Source of the DNA: Gimibacter soli
GTDB lineage: Bacteria > Pseudomonadota > Alphaproteobacteria > Sphingomonadales > Kordiimonadaceae
NCBI RefSeq assembly: GCF_028463845.1
Contig: NZ_CP116805.1
Coordinates: forward strand, 1,736,001 to 1,800,000
Direction of reading: 5' to 3'
DNA: 64,000 bases
Shown: positions 63,939 to 64,000 of the stretch, one piece after another
Numbering within the stretch: position 1 is the stretch's first letter
Layout of the letters: every line of letters starts with the position of its first letter
Program-made: the position numbers and the translations under genes
Notes under the pieces: generated by a model
The model's database searches: none
Told to the model about the DNA's origin: nothing
The model's input: only the letters and a program-made list of their open reading frames with translations

Positions 63939-64000
63939 TCAGTCGAACAGCTTGTCGATGTCAGCCTGTGTCTGGGCTGCTTCTTCCTCGGCATGATCCA
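63939..64000 (-). CDS. C-terminus of a further minus-strand gene (cut by window edge)
   Basis: Reading on the minus strand from the window edge, an open frame ends ...AQTQADIDKLFD before a TGA. The tail ADIDKLF resembles the short peptide at the ends of flagellar/chemotaxis proteins such as CheZ or FliM (SQxDIDxLL). The match is too short to call. Confidence 0.4.
   Translation of the reverse strand, partial: DHAEEEAAQTQADIDKLFD

Overview
The window is 64 kb of GC-rich chromosome from an alphaproteobacterium. The order rpoZ - rsh - pyrE - DUF2062 - pdxJ - rnc - era - recO - parC, the purC/purS/purQ/purL block beside an ATP-synthase zeta-type inhibitor (DUF1476), and the dapA-smpB pair all fit that class. 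Secreted metallopeptidases (a DUF5117-type enzyme, M1, M13), an amidohydrolase/dipeptidase pair, entericidins, a PEP-CTERM protein and a TonB receptor suggest a free-living, peptide-using aerobe of the Kordiimonadales/Sphingomonadales kind; the order is inference from gene content. No rRNA, tRNA, CRISPR array, prophage or complete insertion sequence was seen. Almost everything reads as vertically inherited chromosome.

Layout. 1-7.9 kb: minus-strand secreted metalloprotease (C-terminus cut by the window edge), small periplasmic proteins, a GGDEF protein and an M1 peptidase, then two plus-strand EF-hand proteins. 8-12.6 kb: dapA-smpB, a cNMP/FHA fusion protein, and a TonB receptor behind a Fur-type box. 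12.8-17.7 kb: TerC, an M13 lipoprotein peptidase, two tandem entericidin lipoproteins, a family-5 uracil-DNA glycosylase coupled to a NYN-domain protein. 17.7-27.8 kb: folK and the long housekeeping run from rpoZ to parC. 27.8-37 kb, mostly minus strand: a phytanoyl-CoA dioxygenase-like protein, a VOC protein, a complete TRAP transporter, bpt, a motB without motA, and a penicillin-acylase-like hydrolase.

37-49.8 kb: a small unknown protein, a hydroxyisobutyrate-dehydrogenase-type enzyme, a PEP-CTERM protein, rpsD, a TPP riboswitch with thiC, a TlpA-like thioredoxin, a secreted methyltransferase-like protein, two GNATs, a Tas-like aldo/keto reductase, grxD-bolA, an alpha/beta hydrolase, an unknown protein behind a perfect Fur-like palindrome, and a sulfotransferase-like protein. 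49.9-55.8 kb: purine genes, DUF1476, and hemN behind a perfect FNR/FixK-type box. 55.8-64 kb: amidohydrolase and membrane dipeptidase, an internally duplicated lipoprotein, a ChaN/EreA-like secreted protein, a Sel1-rhodanese lipoprotein with a Cys-rich companion, and the end of one more gene.

Regulatory logic visible in the DNA: iron (two Fur-type boxes), oxygen (FNR-type box at hemN), thiamine (TPP riboswitch), and sigma70-type promoters at dapA, rpoZ, rpsD, thiC, the M13 gene and the first entericidin. I found no clear new multi-gene system. The best leads are the Fur-box-associated unknown Cys protein, the cNMP/FHA fusion with degenerate binding motifs, the Sel1-rhodanese CxxxxCW lipoprotein pair, and a strongly structured intergenic region at 12.6-12.77 kb.
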